DNA of 64,000 nt from Clostridiales bacterium UBA1390 (lineage in GTDB: Bacteria; Bacillota; Clostridia; Lachnospirales; Bianqueaceae): the NCBI GenBank assembly GCA_002305315.1, contig DBQQ01000046.1, positions 1 through 64,000 of the forward strand, read 5' to 3'. The position numbers and the translations under genes are program-made. Positions 17,761 through 25,197 of this stretch are shown here, one piece after another (the stretch's first letter is position 1; every line of letters begins with the position of its first letter). Under the pieces are notes generated by a model. The model saw only the letters and a program-made list of their open reading frames with translations, had not been told where the DNA came from and made no database searches.

Positions 17761-17822
17761 GTCATCGCCTCCTTGTTGAATTTCCCGTTCCACGTTCCAT
17801 ACGGGTCACGCCTTATATGGGG

Positions 17823-17851
17823 ATTATATAACAAAGTATCTCTTTTGTCAA
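17823..17851 (-). promoter_or_regulatory. Consensus sigma-A promoter of the carbohydrate ABC operon
   Basis: Minus-strand TTGACA (17851-17846) and TATAAT (17828-17823) with a 17-bp spacer, 63 bases upstream of the GTG start. No clear operator or cre site was seen. The AT-rich stretch from 17861 to about 18124 holds no gene. Confidence 0.88.
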
Positions 17852-18124
17852 TATCCACAAAATCTTTTTTCTTCTTAAATTTTTATCGTGCTCATTCTCA
17901 TCTTATTCTATTTCTTTTATTCTATTCCATTTCCTTTTCGCACAAATTCAAGCCTTCTCTTTCACTTTAGTATATCCATATTTACATAATCTCCCAGTAT
18001 TCCATCTCGAATCTGTTATTTCCTACTAGGTTGATTCTGTAATTACACTCTCCGCGTCGAAACTATCGGCTTGCGTTTCCGGGTTTGGGCAGATGATTGG
18101 TGTTTATAGTGAAGTGCTAGGGCT

Positions 18125-18958
18125 GTATACTCAATGTGATACGAATCAGGCTCACCTGGATCCTAGCTTTTTGAGTATGCTGTATACGTCAGCGAGCAGG
18201 AATCTATCTGGGCCTGGACTTCTCGAGCTTTTTGTATACGCCCCAGATCGGGAGCCTGCCCTGCCCCTGAAAATTTGAGTATACTGATTCTGCCCAGGGC
18301 CAGTTTTTTCGAGTATCTTGTATACGCTCCAGACCCGGAACCTGTCCGAGCACTGAATTTTTGAGTATACAGGTTCTGCCCAGGCCCGGCTCTTCAAGCT
18401 TTCTGTATACGCTATCGACCGAGAGCTTGCTCTGACCCTGAAAATTTGAGTATACAGATTCTGCCCAGGCCCGGACTTTTCGAGCTTTTTGTATACGCTC
18501 CAGATCGGGAGCCTGCCCTGCCCCTGAAAATTTGAGTATACAGATTCTGCCCGGGCCCAGACTTTTCGAGTATATTGTATACGCTCCAGATCGGGAGCCT
18601 GCCCTGCCCCGAAAAATTCGAGTATACTGTATACGCCAACGACTAAGATCCTGACCTGGATCCTGAAAATTTGAGTATACAGATTCTGCCCGGGCCCGGA
18701 CTTTTCGAGCTTTTTGTATACGCTCCAGATCGGGAGCCTGCCCTGCCCCCGAAAAATTCGAGTATACTGTATACGCCAACGACCAAGATCCTGACCTGGG
18801 CTCTGATTTTTTGAGTATACTGATTCTGCCCGGATCCAGGCTCTTCGAGCAGGCTGTATACGCCTCAGAATAGGAACCTGCCTGGGCCCTGAAAAATTGA
18901 GTATACTGTATACGCTCCAGACCACGAACCTGCCCAGCCCCTGAAAATTCGAGTATAC
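18125..18958. repeat. GTATAC-phased tandem repeat array 1
   Basis: Twenty-two exact GTATAC hexamers occur in 834 bp. From 18234 on the spacing alternates between 45-46 and 40-41 bp, with some 7-bp doublets (GTATACTGTATAC at 18622, 18762 and 18901). The 45-bp unit type begins GTATACGCTCCAGATCGGGA and contains CCTGCCCTGCCCCTG; the 41-bp type contains CTGCCCGGGCCC and TTTTCGAG. Several frames stay open because the steps are near multiples of three, but there is no start site or conserved protein, so I read it as non-coding. A related array lies at 54033-54786. It sits between the nuclease-like gene (3' side) and the sugar importer promoter. Confidence 0.9.
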
Positions 18959-19010
18959 AGGCCCGGGCAACCTGACGAGAAATTCCCAGTTTCTTCCATC
19001 ATCAGGGCAT

Positions 19011-19030
19011 AAAAAATCCCCTTCCTGGGG
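19011..19030 (-). terminator. Probable terminator of the nuclease-like gene
   Basis: On the minus strand a short CCCC/GGGG stem is followed by ATTTTTT. A larger imperfect fold (GGCTTC...GAAGCC enclosing GGGACA...TGTCCC) lies just before it. The stem is only 4 bp, so this is a moderate call. Confidence 0.5.
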
Positions 19031-19093
19031 TCTGAGGCTTCATTTTCGTGCAGGGACAGATCTTGTCCCCGGAAGAAGCCAATTTTTCAACTT

Positions 19094-19894
19094 TTACATA
19101 TTTTTCCAGTCCGCTTTAGGTTGGGCGTCATATCTCATCCGAATCGGCTTCCGATTCTGGGCTCTTGTTTTTCGAAACAGGCTCCTGGCCAGGCGCGTAG
19201 AGATCAGCTGGAACTCTACAAACTTCTTCACGATCTCCTGCAAATTCAGCACAGAGGTCTTCTTTTCAGGATTGTAGATCTCTGTCGTGAACATCAGCTT
19301 GTCGATGCCAAGGGCCCTGTATTCTTTCAGCTTCTGGCGCTGAACAACAGCATAAGATGCATCATCCATTTTTCCCAAGTGTTCCCAGAGAATCTGGCGA
19401 TTCAAGATGAAATCAGGCTTGCGATAGCTTCCGTCGCGTGTCTGCAGCTCGGTATTGTAGTAATAGGTGATCTTCAAGAACTCCAGAAGCAGTGAAATGA
19501 TGAGCTCACTCTTGGAGTCACGCGTCGTGCCATCCAGGTAGACGTTGGGTTCATTGCGAGGCTTCACCTGCTCAGGATCGAAGGGATTCCGGGGCAAGCC
19601 GAACTGCGTGAAGAAGCGCACGCGGGCCCGGACATTCTGTATCTCTTCGCATGGCACGCTGGCCTGCAGGGCCTTGAGCTGTCGTTTCAATTCCTGCTTG
19701 CGCGCGAAGTCTGCCAGAGCCTGTTTCACGTCTTTCGAAGGAATGAGCTTTTGCTTGCGCTTGTGATCTTTTGTGTACTGATAATAGTACTGGGTCTTCT
19801 GCGTCCCTTTGGAGCGTTTGGCTGAGATGCTGTAGGCCACGCACTGCTTGATTTCCTGCATCAGCTTCACGATGCGAATGGCAATATCTTCCAT
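19094..19894 (-). CDS. PD-(D/E)XK nuclease-like protein
   Basis: A 266-aa basic protein. The N-terminal half is rich in Lys, Arg and Gln and may be helical. The C-terminal half carries SKSELIISLLLEF, then YYNTEL, RKPDFIL and ILWEHLG, the E...PD...E-x pattern of PD-(D/E)XK nucleases; the full set resembles a multicopy family of hypothetical proteins in gut Firmicutes in which PDF and WEH are the best-kept motifs. Catalysis is inferred, not shown. The ATG at 19894 is used because AAAGGGGGA lies just upstream; that site is buried in a perfect hairpin (19898-19922). The gene is monocistronic and its 3' end faces repeat array 1. Confidence 0.65.
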   Translation of the reverse strand: MEDIAIRIVKLMQEIKQCVAYSISAKRSKGTQKTQYYYQYTKDHKRKQKLIPSKDVKQALADFARKQELKRQLKALQASVPCEEIQNVRARVRFFTQFGLPRNPFDPEQVKPRNEPNVYLDGTTRDSKSELIISLLLEFLKITYYYNTELQTRDGSYRKPDFILNRQILWEHLGKMDDASYAVVQRQKLKEYRALGIDKLMFTTEIYNPEKKTSVLNLQEIVKKFVEFQLISTRLARSLFRKTRAQNRKPIRMRYDAQPKADWKNM

Positions 19895-19897
19895 AGA

Positions 19898-19922
19898 AAT
19901 CCCCCTTTCGTAAAGGGGGATT
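19898..19922 (-). promoter_or_regulatory. Perfect hairpin over -10 box and ribosome binding site
   Basis: Two 11-base arms, AATCCCCCTTT and AAAGGGGGATT, flank a 3-base loop. On the minus strand the 3' arm contains the AAAGGGGG Shine-Dalgarno sequence of the nuclease-like gene, and the 5' arm begins inside the TATAAT box. RNA started here would hide its own ribosome binding site; alternatively the DNA palindrome is an operator. Confidence 0.75.
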
Positions 19923-19948
19923 ATAGCACAAAAATGGCTTAATTGCAA
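19920..19948 (-). promoter_or_regulatory. Promoter of the nuclease-like gene
   Basis: Minus-strand TTGCAA (19948-19943), a 17-bp spacer ending in TGC, and TATAAT (19925-19920), an extended -10 promoter. It overlaps the last codons of the 4Fe-4S protein gene upstream. Confidence 0.75.
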
Positions 19949-20838
19949 GGTTTCTGGGGGACAGATATAGTTTCACTTTTTTTATTTATCGTATAAATCG
20001 CGCCATGCGGACATGCCTTTTTACAGTCGCCGCATCGAATACATTCCACGCTATTCGGTTTCTGATAGACAGGAATATCTAACTTCCAGGTCTTCTGGCA
20101 GATGCCGCACTTTGTACAGCGCGCTTCGTCGATCCGAAAACGATATAGTGAAATGGGATTAAACAGGCCATAGACCGCGCCCAGAGGACATAGATAGCGA
20201 CAGAATGGCCTATATACCAAAATAGATAAGAGCGCCACTACGACCAGGATCCCTACTTTCCATAGAAAGAGTCCGCCCATACCGGCGCGAATCGCCGGAT
20301 TCAGAACGGCCAGCGGAAAGCCGGCCATCAGAGTCCCCGATGGGCATATGTATTTGCAGAACCAGGGACTTCCCTGTCCCACCAGATCCAGCACTGTCAT
20401 CGGCAACAAAACCACGAAGACTAGCAAAATGACATATTTCAGATAACGAAGCCATTTGTCTCCGGGGAGCTTACGAAGCTTCTTCACGAAAGGAATCTTA
20501 TATAGAAGCTCCTGTATCCAGCCAAAGGGACAAAGCCAGCCGCAGACAAGGCGCCCCATCAGGGCCCCCACAAAAATCAGGAAGCCTGCGACATAAAAGG
20601 CGAAATGATAGTTTCTATTGCCAATGACGGCCTGAAATGCGCCAATGGGACAGGCGCCCAGGGCCCCAGGGCAGGAATAGCAGTTGAGACCCGGCAGACA
20701 GATTGCCTTCGTGTTGCCCCGATAGATGTTTCCATGAAGAAAACCCGCGACATAACCGTTACTGAGAGCCGTTACGACAAACTGCACGCATCCGCGCAGA
20801 TGTCTGATTCCCCATTGCCTTATTTTACCCAATGCCAA
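19939..20838 (-). CDS. Membrane 4Fe-4S binding protein, NapH/YccM-like
   Basis: A 299-aa integral membrane electron-transfer protein. It has about four to five helices, the membrane CxxxCP motifs CGWLCPFGWI, CKYICPSG and CRYLCPLG, and two C-terminal 4Fe-4S clusters (CTKCGICQKTW and CIRCGDCKKACPHG). The first C-terminal cluster seems to lack its fourth usual Cys-Pro. Such proteins pass electrons across or along the membrane to thiol or reductase partners. The TTG at 20838 is chosen because no Met occurs near the N-terminus; GGAG lies 4 bases upstream and the gene overlaps the CXXC protein by 14 bases. It ends the operon with TlpA. Confidence 0.87.
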   Translation of the reverse strand: MALGKIRQWGIRHLRGCVQFVVTALSNGYVAGFLHGNIYRGNTKAICLPGLNCYSCPGALGACPIGAFQAVIGNRNYHFAFYVAGFLIFVGALMGRLVCGWLCPFGWIQELLYKIPFVKKLRKLPGDKWLRYLKYVILLVFVVLLPMTVLDLVGQGSPWFCKYICPSGTLMAGFPLAVLNPAIRAGMGGLFLWKVGILVVVALLSILVYRPFCRYLCPLGAVYGLFNPISLYRFRIDEARCTKCGICQKTWKLDIPVYQKPNSVECIRCGDCKKACPHGAIYTINKKSETISVPQKPCN

Positions 20839-20971
20839 TACACTCCAAACAAATATTCACAGCCTGGCGCAGAACGACCTCTGCCTCTCCCCGAAAAACG
20901 CCGATGGCTATGAAAAGGATCCCGATCGCCAATAACCCATAGGCGATATGGTTTCTCCCATGTTCTGTCAT
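20825..20971 (-). CDS. CD1871A-family CXXC-containing small membrane protein
   Basis: A 48-aa protein. One hydrophobic helix (YGLLAIGILFIAIGVF) is followed by RGE and the C-terminal motif ICLECIGIG. This matches the short CD1871A CXXC family of Clostridia, usually encoded between a TlpA-like lipoprotein and a 4Fe-4S membrane protein, exactly as here. The ATG at 20971 overlaps the tlpA-like stop as ATGA and the 3' end overlaps the 4Fe-4S gene, so all three are translationally coupled. A role in passing electrons or reducing disulfides at the membrane is inferred from context only. Confidence 0.85.
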   Translation of the reverse strand: MTEHGRNHIAYGLLAIGILFIAIGVFRGEAEVVLRQAVNICLECIGIG

Positions 20972-21507
20972 GATCTCACCTGACTCAGCGCATCCTCAAT
21001 GGCCTGCGCCCACTGTTCTTTATCCTGTGCCTGCAGATACGCATACCCTACCTGATTTCCATCTTTATCCACAAAAAGGGTGGTTGGCACCGCATAGATC
21101 TGGCTCAGCAATCCTACCAGGCTCTCCGAAGGTACCATATGCGTATAATCAGCGCCCGTACTGGAAACGATCTCGCGTGCCAGATCCATCTGCGACTCAT
21201 TCAGTGTTCCATCCGAATTGATCACATCCGTGACCATCCCCATGATTCTAACGCCATCGTCCGCGTATTCTCTGGACAGTTCTCCCAGTGCGCCCATCTC
21301 ATCCAGGCAATAGCCGCAATAAGTCGTCCATATATTGACCATGGTCACATCATAGTCCTGAAATGCTGTCTGATCCACCGGATTCCCATCCAGATCCGTC
21401 GTAGAAAACTGCCCCAACACGCCCATCGTAGTCTGCTCTTCCTGACAGGCTCCGCAGGTCAACACAATCAACAGCACAACGATCATCCATACAGATTGCT
21501 TTCTCAT
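20968..21507 (-). CDS. TlpA/ResA-like thiol-disulfide lipoprotein
   Basis: A 179-aa extracytoplasmic thioredoxin-fold protein. The N-terminal signal ends near Cys21 (GACQEEQ), probably lipidated. The active site is CGYC in NIWTTYCGYC, and a cis-Pro loop (YAVPTTLFVD) lies near the C-terminus. It probably reduces or isomerises disulfides outside the membrane, taking electrons from the 4Fe-4S protein encoded downstream (inference). The ATG at 21507 has TAGGAGGGG upstream, so the longer frame is not used. It starts 53 bases after the histidine kinase stop. Confidence 0.9.
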   Translation of the reverse strand: MRKQSVWMIVVLLIVLTCGACQEEQTTMGVLGQFSTTDLDGNPVDQTAFQDYDVTMVNIWTTYCGYCLDEMGALGELSREYADDGVRIMGMVTDVINSDGTLNESQMDLAREIVSSTGADYTHMVPSESLVGLLSQIYAVPTTLFVDKDGNQVGYAYLQAQDKEQWAQAIEDALSQVRS

Positions 21508-21560
21508 TCTTACCCCTCCTATGAAAGTTATGCCTATTATATCAATCCTGCCAGCTTCTG

Positions 21561-22763
21561 TCAATCTGGAAGAAAAATGCTGATACACAGGGAATCACCT
21601 TTTCCTCTGCTGGCTGTCATCTTGCCCTTGTGTACGCCCACAATCGCCTGTGCGATCGACAAGCCCAACCCATATCCTCCGGATCGAGAGTTTCTGGAAG
21701 GATCTGCTCGATAAAACCGCTCAAAAAGTCTGTTCAAATTCTCCGGTAATGCTTCTTTCGTGCTGTTTTCTACCTGCAGCAAAATCATCTTCCCCTGCTT
21801 CTCCATCCGAAATACGATCCAGCCTCCTTCCGGAGAATATTTCAGCGCATTATCCAGGAGAATCGAGATAAGCTGTCGCAGCGCGCTCTCGTCTCCTGTA
21901 TAAGAAAGCATGGGCGTGATGAAAAGATCGAACTTCTTATTTTGTACTAGCGCCCGGCTCTGGAATGACTGTGCTGTTTCTTCCGCCAGATCCGACAGCG
22001 AAAACTCCAGCTGCGGACTCTGTCTCCGATCTTCCTCCATTCTTGACAGATAGACTAGGTCCTTGGTCAGGGCCGTGAGTCGCCTGATCTGTGTCTGAAT
22101 ATCCTCCAGCCATTCATTCTCGCCCGTTTCCAGCTTTAATACTTCCGTATCGGCATCGATGATGGTGATTGGCGTTCGCAGCTCATGTCCCGCGTCGGTA
22201 ATAAACTGTTTTTGCTTCTCATAGCTCTCCACAATCGGCCGGATGATCCGCCCGGAAAAGAACAGGATCAGGGCCGATACGGCCAAAAGTCCTAATGCCG
22301 AAATCCCAATGCTGGCCCACAGAAACGTTCGAAACGTGGACAGGCTTCGGGAACAGTCCAGAAAAATGATTCGCGTTCCGTCTGCTTCCTCATATTGTAT
22401 GAACCGATATACCGAAAAAAATCCTTGTTCTTTGCCGGTTTGCCAGATCTCCTGGGCCATATCCATAGCACTGCTCTCATCGATTGCCGCGATTCTGCCT
22501 GTATCCACCATGATTACCTGACCATCGACAGAAAGCAAAACTGAAAAGTATCGTGACTCGAAAGGAAGTTCTGGCGAGATCATTCCCGGTTCTCTCAGCG
22601 GAAAACGCCCCTCGTTCTCTTTGAGGATTCCCAGGATTTGATCGGCGTCCCGCAGGATCTGCTGGTAATTGAGAATGTTGACTGTTCCCATTATCAAAAA
22701 CAGGACGACCAACAATGATCCAATCGACACAACAACCAATCTCATGCGCAGCTTACGAATCAT
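21561..22763 (-). CDS. Sensor histidine kinase
   Basis: A 400-aa membrane kinase. Helix 1 (about 8-30) and helix 2 (about 148-170) flank an extracytoplasmic sensor of about 115 residues with no recognised ligand motif. The H-box is FITDAGHELRTPI (phospho-acceptor His193); the N, G1 and G2 boxes of the HATPase domain follow (LLDNALKYS, then GYGLGLSIAQAIV). The ATG at 22763 overlaps the regulator stop as ATGA. It probably signals to the adjacent OmpR-type regulator. Confidence 0.95.
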   Translation of the reverse strand: MIRKLRMRLVVVSIGSLLVVLFLIMGTVNILNYQQILRDADQILGILKENEGRFPLREPGMISPELPFESRYFSVLLSVDGQVIMVDTGRIAAIDESSAMDMAQEIWQTGKEQGFFSVYRFIQYEEADGTRIIFLDCSRSLSTFRTFLWASIGISALGLLAVSALILFFSGRIIRPIVESYEKQKQFITDAGHELRTPITIIDADTEVLKLETGENEWLEDIQTQIRRLTALTKDLVYLSRMEEDRRQSPQLEFSLSDLAEETAQSFQSRALVQNKKFDLFITPMLSYTGDESALRQLISILLDNALKYSPEGGWIVFRMEKQGKMILLQVENSTKEALPENLNRLFERFYRADPSRNSRSGGYGLGLSIAQAIVGVHKGKMTASRGKGDSLCISIFLPD

Positions 22764-23434
22764 GGAATCTCCTCCAGAGAATATCCGGCATTCCGCGTAG
22801 CTTTAATCTGGACACGACTCTCCAGAGAGGCCAGCTTCTTGCGCAAATATGAAATATAGACCCAGACAACGCTCGTCTCCACTTCGCTGTCATATCCCCA
22901 GATTCTCTCCATAAATCGATTGGTGGAGATCAGTGTCTTCGGATTGCGCATGAGAAGTTCCATCATCTGAAACTCCTTATTGGCTAATCGGAAGCTTCCG
23001 CTGGGAGAAGAGAGTTCGAATGTGGCACAGTCCAATGTGAGATTTCCAAAATGAAGCTTTGCATCCGCCTGTGTCCACGGATTTCTAGTCATGGCCCGAA
23101 TACGCGCTAACAACTCCTGGACCGCGAATGGCTTCGTCAAATAGTCATTGGCTCCGCTGTCTAATCCCAGCACCTTGTCATCCACTTCCGATTTTGCAGT
23201 CAAAATCAGGATGGGTGTTTTATCTCCACTCTGCCTGACCGTTCGCAGCACTGTAATGCCATCGATTTCTGGCATCATCAGATCCAGAATCACGCCATCG
23301 TACTCATCGGCTCTCATATACTCTAAGGCTTCTCGCCCATTATATACAGCATCCACCGTGTAGCCATTTTTCTGCAGGATCGCGGTTATCGCCCTGGATA
23401 ACGAAAGTTCATCCTCTACCAATAACAGTTTCAA
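22760..23434 (-). CDS. OmpR-family response regulator
   Basis: A 224-aa regulator. The receiver domain has acidic residues at the N-terminus (VEDE), phospho-acceptor Asp51 (VILDLMMPEIDG) and the conserved Lys in LTKPF. The winged-helix output domain ends with TRNAGYSLE. AAAGGAGG precedes the ATG at 23434. It begins the operon kinase-TlpA-CXXC-4Fe-4S, so a redox or envelope-thiol signal is a reasonable guess. It could also regulate distant genes; the pst operon is nearby, but no PhoP identity can be proven. Confidence 0.95.
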   Translation of the reverse strand: MKLLLVEDELSLSRAITAILQKNGYTVDAVYNGREALEYMRADEYDGVILDLMMPEIDGITVLRTVRQSGDKTPILILTAKSEVDDKVLGLDSGANDYLTKPFAVQELLARIRAMTRNPWTQADAKLHFGNLTLDCATFELSSPSGSFRLANKEFQMMELLMRNPKTLISTNRFMERIWGYDSEVETSVVWVYISYLRKKLASLESRVQIKATRNAGYSLEEIP

Positions 23435-23472
23435 CGACCTCTCCTCCTTTCTATACGGATATCATTGTATCG

Positions 23473-23489
23473 AGTCAACATTAAGTCAA
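23473..23489 (-). promoter_or_regulatory. Direct repeat TTGACT-N5-TTGACT upstream of the regulator
   Basis: Two TTGACT hexamers 11 bp apart (one helical turn), as expected for an OmpR-type dimer bound head-to-tail. A TACAAT -10 box follows at 23469-23464. Autoregulation is inferred. One copy may also act as the -35. Confidence 0.5.
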
Positions 23490-23533
23490 GTTAAAAGCGG
23501 ACTTTCTATTTGAGTATAACATATCTCTTCTTA

Positions 23534-23813
23534 AAATACCACGCACTATCCGGCCCATCTACAGGAGACAACAGTGTATTAGATTATGGCTCAGAAGCTA
23601 CCATCTCCGGTGGAATCTTTGTGGCTGCAGGTTCCTCTCAGATGACCGAAAACGTTCGACTCTGTCATACTCAGTTGTCCTGAGCTCACCGTCGGAGACA
23701 CGTATACTCTGACTGCCGGTAGTGCCGAATGCGAAGTTACACTGAGTTCCCTGATCTACAGCTCTGTGCAGCAAATGGGTATGGGAGCCGGTCCGGGCGG
23801 ACCCTTTCGCTGA
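23534..23813 (+). pseudogene. Remnant of a carbohydrate-binding-domain surface protein
   Basis: Two pieces of plus-strand coding sequence in different frames survive. The first (from about 23534) reads ALSGPSTGDNSVLDYGSEA then TISGGIFVAAGSSQMTE and ends at a stop. After a frame change near 23670-23690 the second reads LTVGDTYTLTAGS and EVTLSSLIYSS, ending in a Gly/Met/Pro-rich tail with stop at 23811-23813. Together they match the C-terminal part of DUF4353 carbohydrate-binding-domain proteins of Clostridia. The N-terminal bulk is gone, and the frame break confirms decay. A terminator follows directly. Confidence 0.75.
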
Positions 23814-23825
23814 GTTATCTAAATA

Positions 23826-23856
23826 AAAGACGCCTGAGAATGCCTCAGACGTCTTT
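23826..23856. terminator. Bidirectional terminator
   Basis: An imperfect stem AAAGACG(C)CTGAG/CTCAG(A)CGTCTTT followed by T runs on both strands. It serves the Fe-ADH gene on the minus strand and once served the decayed gene on the plus strand. Confidence 0.85.
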
Positions 23857-23865
23857 TTTCTGTTT

Positions 23866-25056
23866 TTAGAAATCTACTTCTGTGTCGTAGTAGCAAGCCT
23901 TCAGGAGCTTCTCCATCTCTTCCTGGGTCGGGATCCGGGGATTCGATCCTGTGCAGGCATCTCCGATCGCCAGCTCCGCTACCTGCGGCAGCTTCTCTAA
24001 GAACTCGTCCTCTGGCACCATGCCATCCTCGTAGTCCTTGATACAGCTGGGAATATTCAACAGTACATTGTAGTCGCGAATCTTCTTGATCAATGCATCT
24101 ACCAGCTCTTCGGTATTCGAACCGGTCAGACCTACTGCCAGTGCGATCTGCGCATAGCGAGCAGCCGCTTCCGGGTTCTTAGAATTGTACTTGATGACCT
24201 TGGGCAGATACATGGCATTTGCGCATCCATGTACGATATGTCCATTCTTATAGGCAGCACCCGTCTTATGCGCCATAGAGTGTACGATACCCAAAAGCGC
24301 ATTGGAGAATGCCATACCTGCCATACACTGTGCATAATGCATATGTTCTCTAGCCTTCACATCTCCATCGTAAGAGGTTTTCAGATAGCTAAATACCATC
24401 TTGATCGCCTCCAGCGCCAATGGATCTGTAAACGGGCCATGCAATGTAGACACATATGCCTCGATCGCATGTGTCAAAGCATCCATACCGGTATGAGCCG
24501 TCAGCTTCTTCGGCATTGTCTCAGCCAACTCCGGATCTACAATGGCCACATCCGGTGTGATATTGAAGTCCGCCAGAGGATACTTGATACCCTTCTGATA
24601 ATCGGTGATGACAGAGAAGGCAGTCACTTCTGTCGCCGTACCGGACGTCGAAGGAATCGCCAGGAACTTAGCCTTCTGACGCAGCGTGGGGAAGGAGAAC
24701 GGAGTAATCAGATCTTCAAAAGAAGTCTCCGGATACTCATAGAAAACCCACATCGCTTTGGCAGCGTCGATGGGAGAACCTCCGCCCATGGCAATAATCC
24801 AATCCGGCTCAAATTCCCGCATCGCAGCGGCGCCCTTCATAACAGTTTCCACAGACGGATCCGGTTCTACATTCTCAAATAGACGAACCTCCATACCCGC
24901 CTCTTTCAAATATGCCTCTGCCTTACCCAGGAAGCCAAAACGCTTCATGGAACCACCGCCTACGACGATGATGGCCTTCTTACCGGTCAGAGTCTTCAGA
25001 GTTTCCAAAGAACCTTTGCCCCAGTACAAATCTCGGGGAAGAGTAAAACGTGCCAT
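23866..25056 (-). CDS. Iron-containing alcohol dehydrogenase
   Basis: A 396-aa group III alcohol dehydrogenase. The N-terminal nucleotide-binding half has IIVVGGGSMKRFG and the GGGSPIDAAK loop. The metal-binding half has HTGMDALTHAIEAY and HSMAHKTGAAYKNGHIVHG, supplying Asp/His ligands. Substrates in the family are primary alcohols and aldehydes such as ethanol or butanol; the sequence does not fix which. AGGAGG precedes the ATG. A divergent LysR gene 141 bases away probably controls it. Confidence 0.93.
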   Translation of the reverse strand: MARFTLPRDLYWGKGSLETLKTLTGKKAIIVVGGGSMKRFGFLGKAEAYLKEAGMEVRLFENVEPDPSVETVMKGAAAMREFEPDWIIAMGGGSPIDAAKAMWVFYEYPETSFEDLITPFSFPTLRQKAKFLAIPSTSGTATEVTAFSVITDYQKGIKYPLADFNITPDVAIVDPELAETMPKKLTAHTGMDALTHAIEAYVSTLHGPFTDPLALEAIKMVFSYLKTSYDGDVKAREHMHYAQCMAGMAFSNALLGIVHSMAHKTGAAYKNGHIVHGCANAMYLPKVIKYNSKNPEAAARYAQIALAVGLTGSNTEELVDALIKKIRDYNVLLNIPSCIKDYEDGMVPEDEFLEKLPQVAELAIGDACTGSNPRIPTQEEMEKLLKACYYDTEVDF

Positions 25057-25123
25057 TGCACATACCTCCTATTTCCTATGAAAATCAAACTGAGATCTCT
25101 CTCTGTTTGACAATATTTTAACA

Positions 25124-25152
25124 TTGCTTTTTCGGCGCGGGTAATGTATAAT
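25124..25152 (+). promoter_or_regulatory. Candidate promoter of the LysR gene
   Basis: TTGCTT (25124-25129) and TATAAT (25147-25152) with a 17-bp spacer, in the divergent intergenic region. Confidence 0.55.
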
Positions 25153-25157
25153 TAGCG

Positions 25158-25180
25158 TGTATTCTATATCAAAAAATACA
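25158..25180. promoter_or_regulatory. LysR-type operator TGTATT-N11-AATACA
   Basis: A perfect inverted repeat with 6-bp arms around 11 bp, the T-N11-A form recognised by LysR-type regulators. It lies just after the -10 box of the regulator's own promoter and 101 bases upstream of the Fe-ADH start codon, so it could serve both genes. Confidence 0.65.
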
Positions 25181-25197
25181 TGGCCAGGAGGATCTTT

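Noticed and set aside
18125..18958. CRISPR array
   Set aside because: The intervals between GTATAC nodes are themselves repeats rather than unique spacers, the constant part is only about 6-10 bp, and no cas gene is in the window.
18152..18970. Open frames of up to 272 codons on the minus strand through array 1
   Set aside because: They arise from a stop-free repeat with steps near multiples of three, appear in more than one frame, have no ribosome binding site and show Tyr/Gln/Arg-rich repeats unlike any protein I know.
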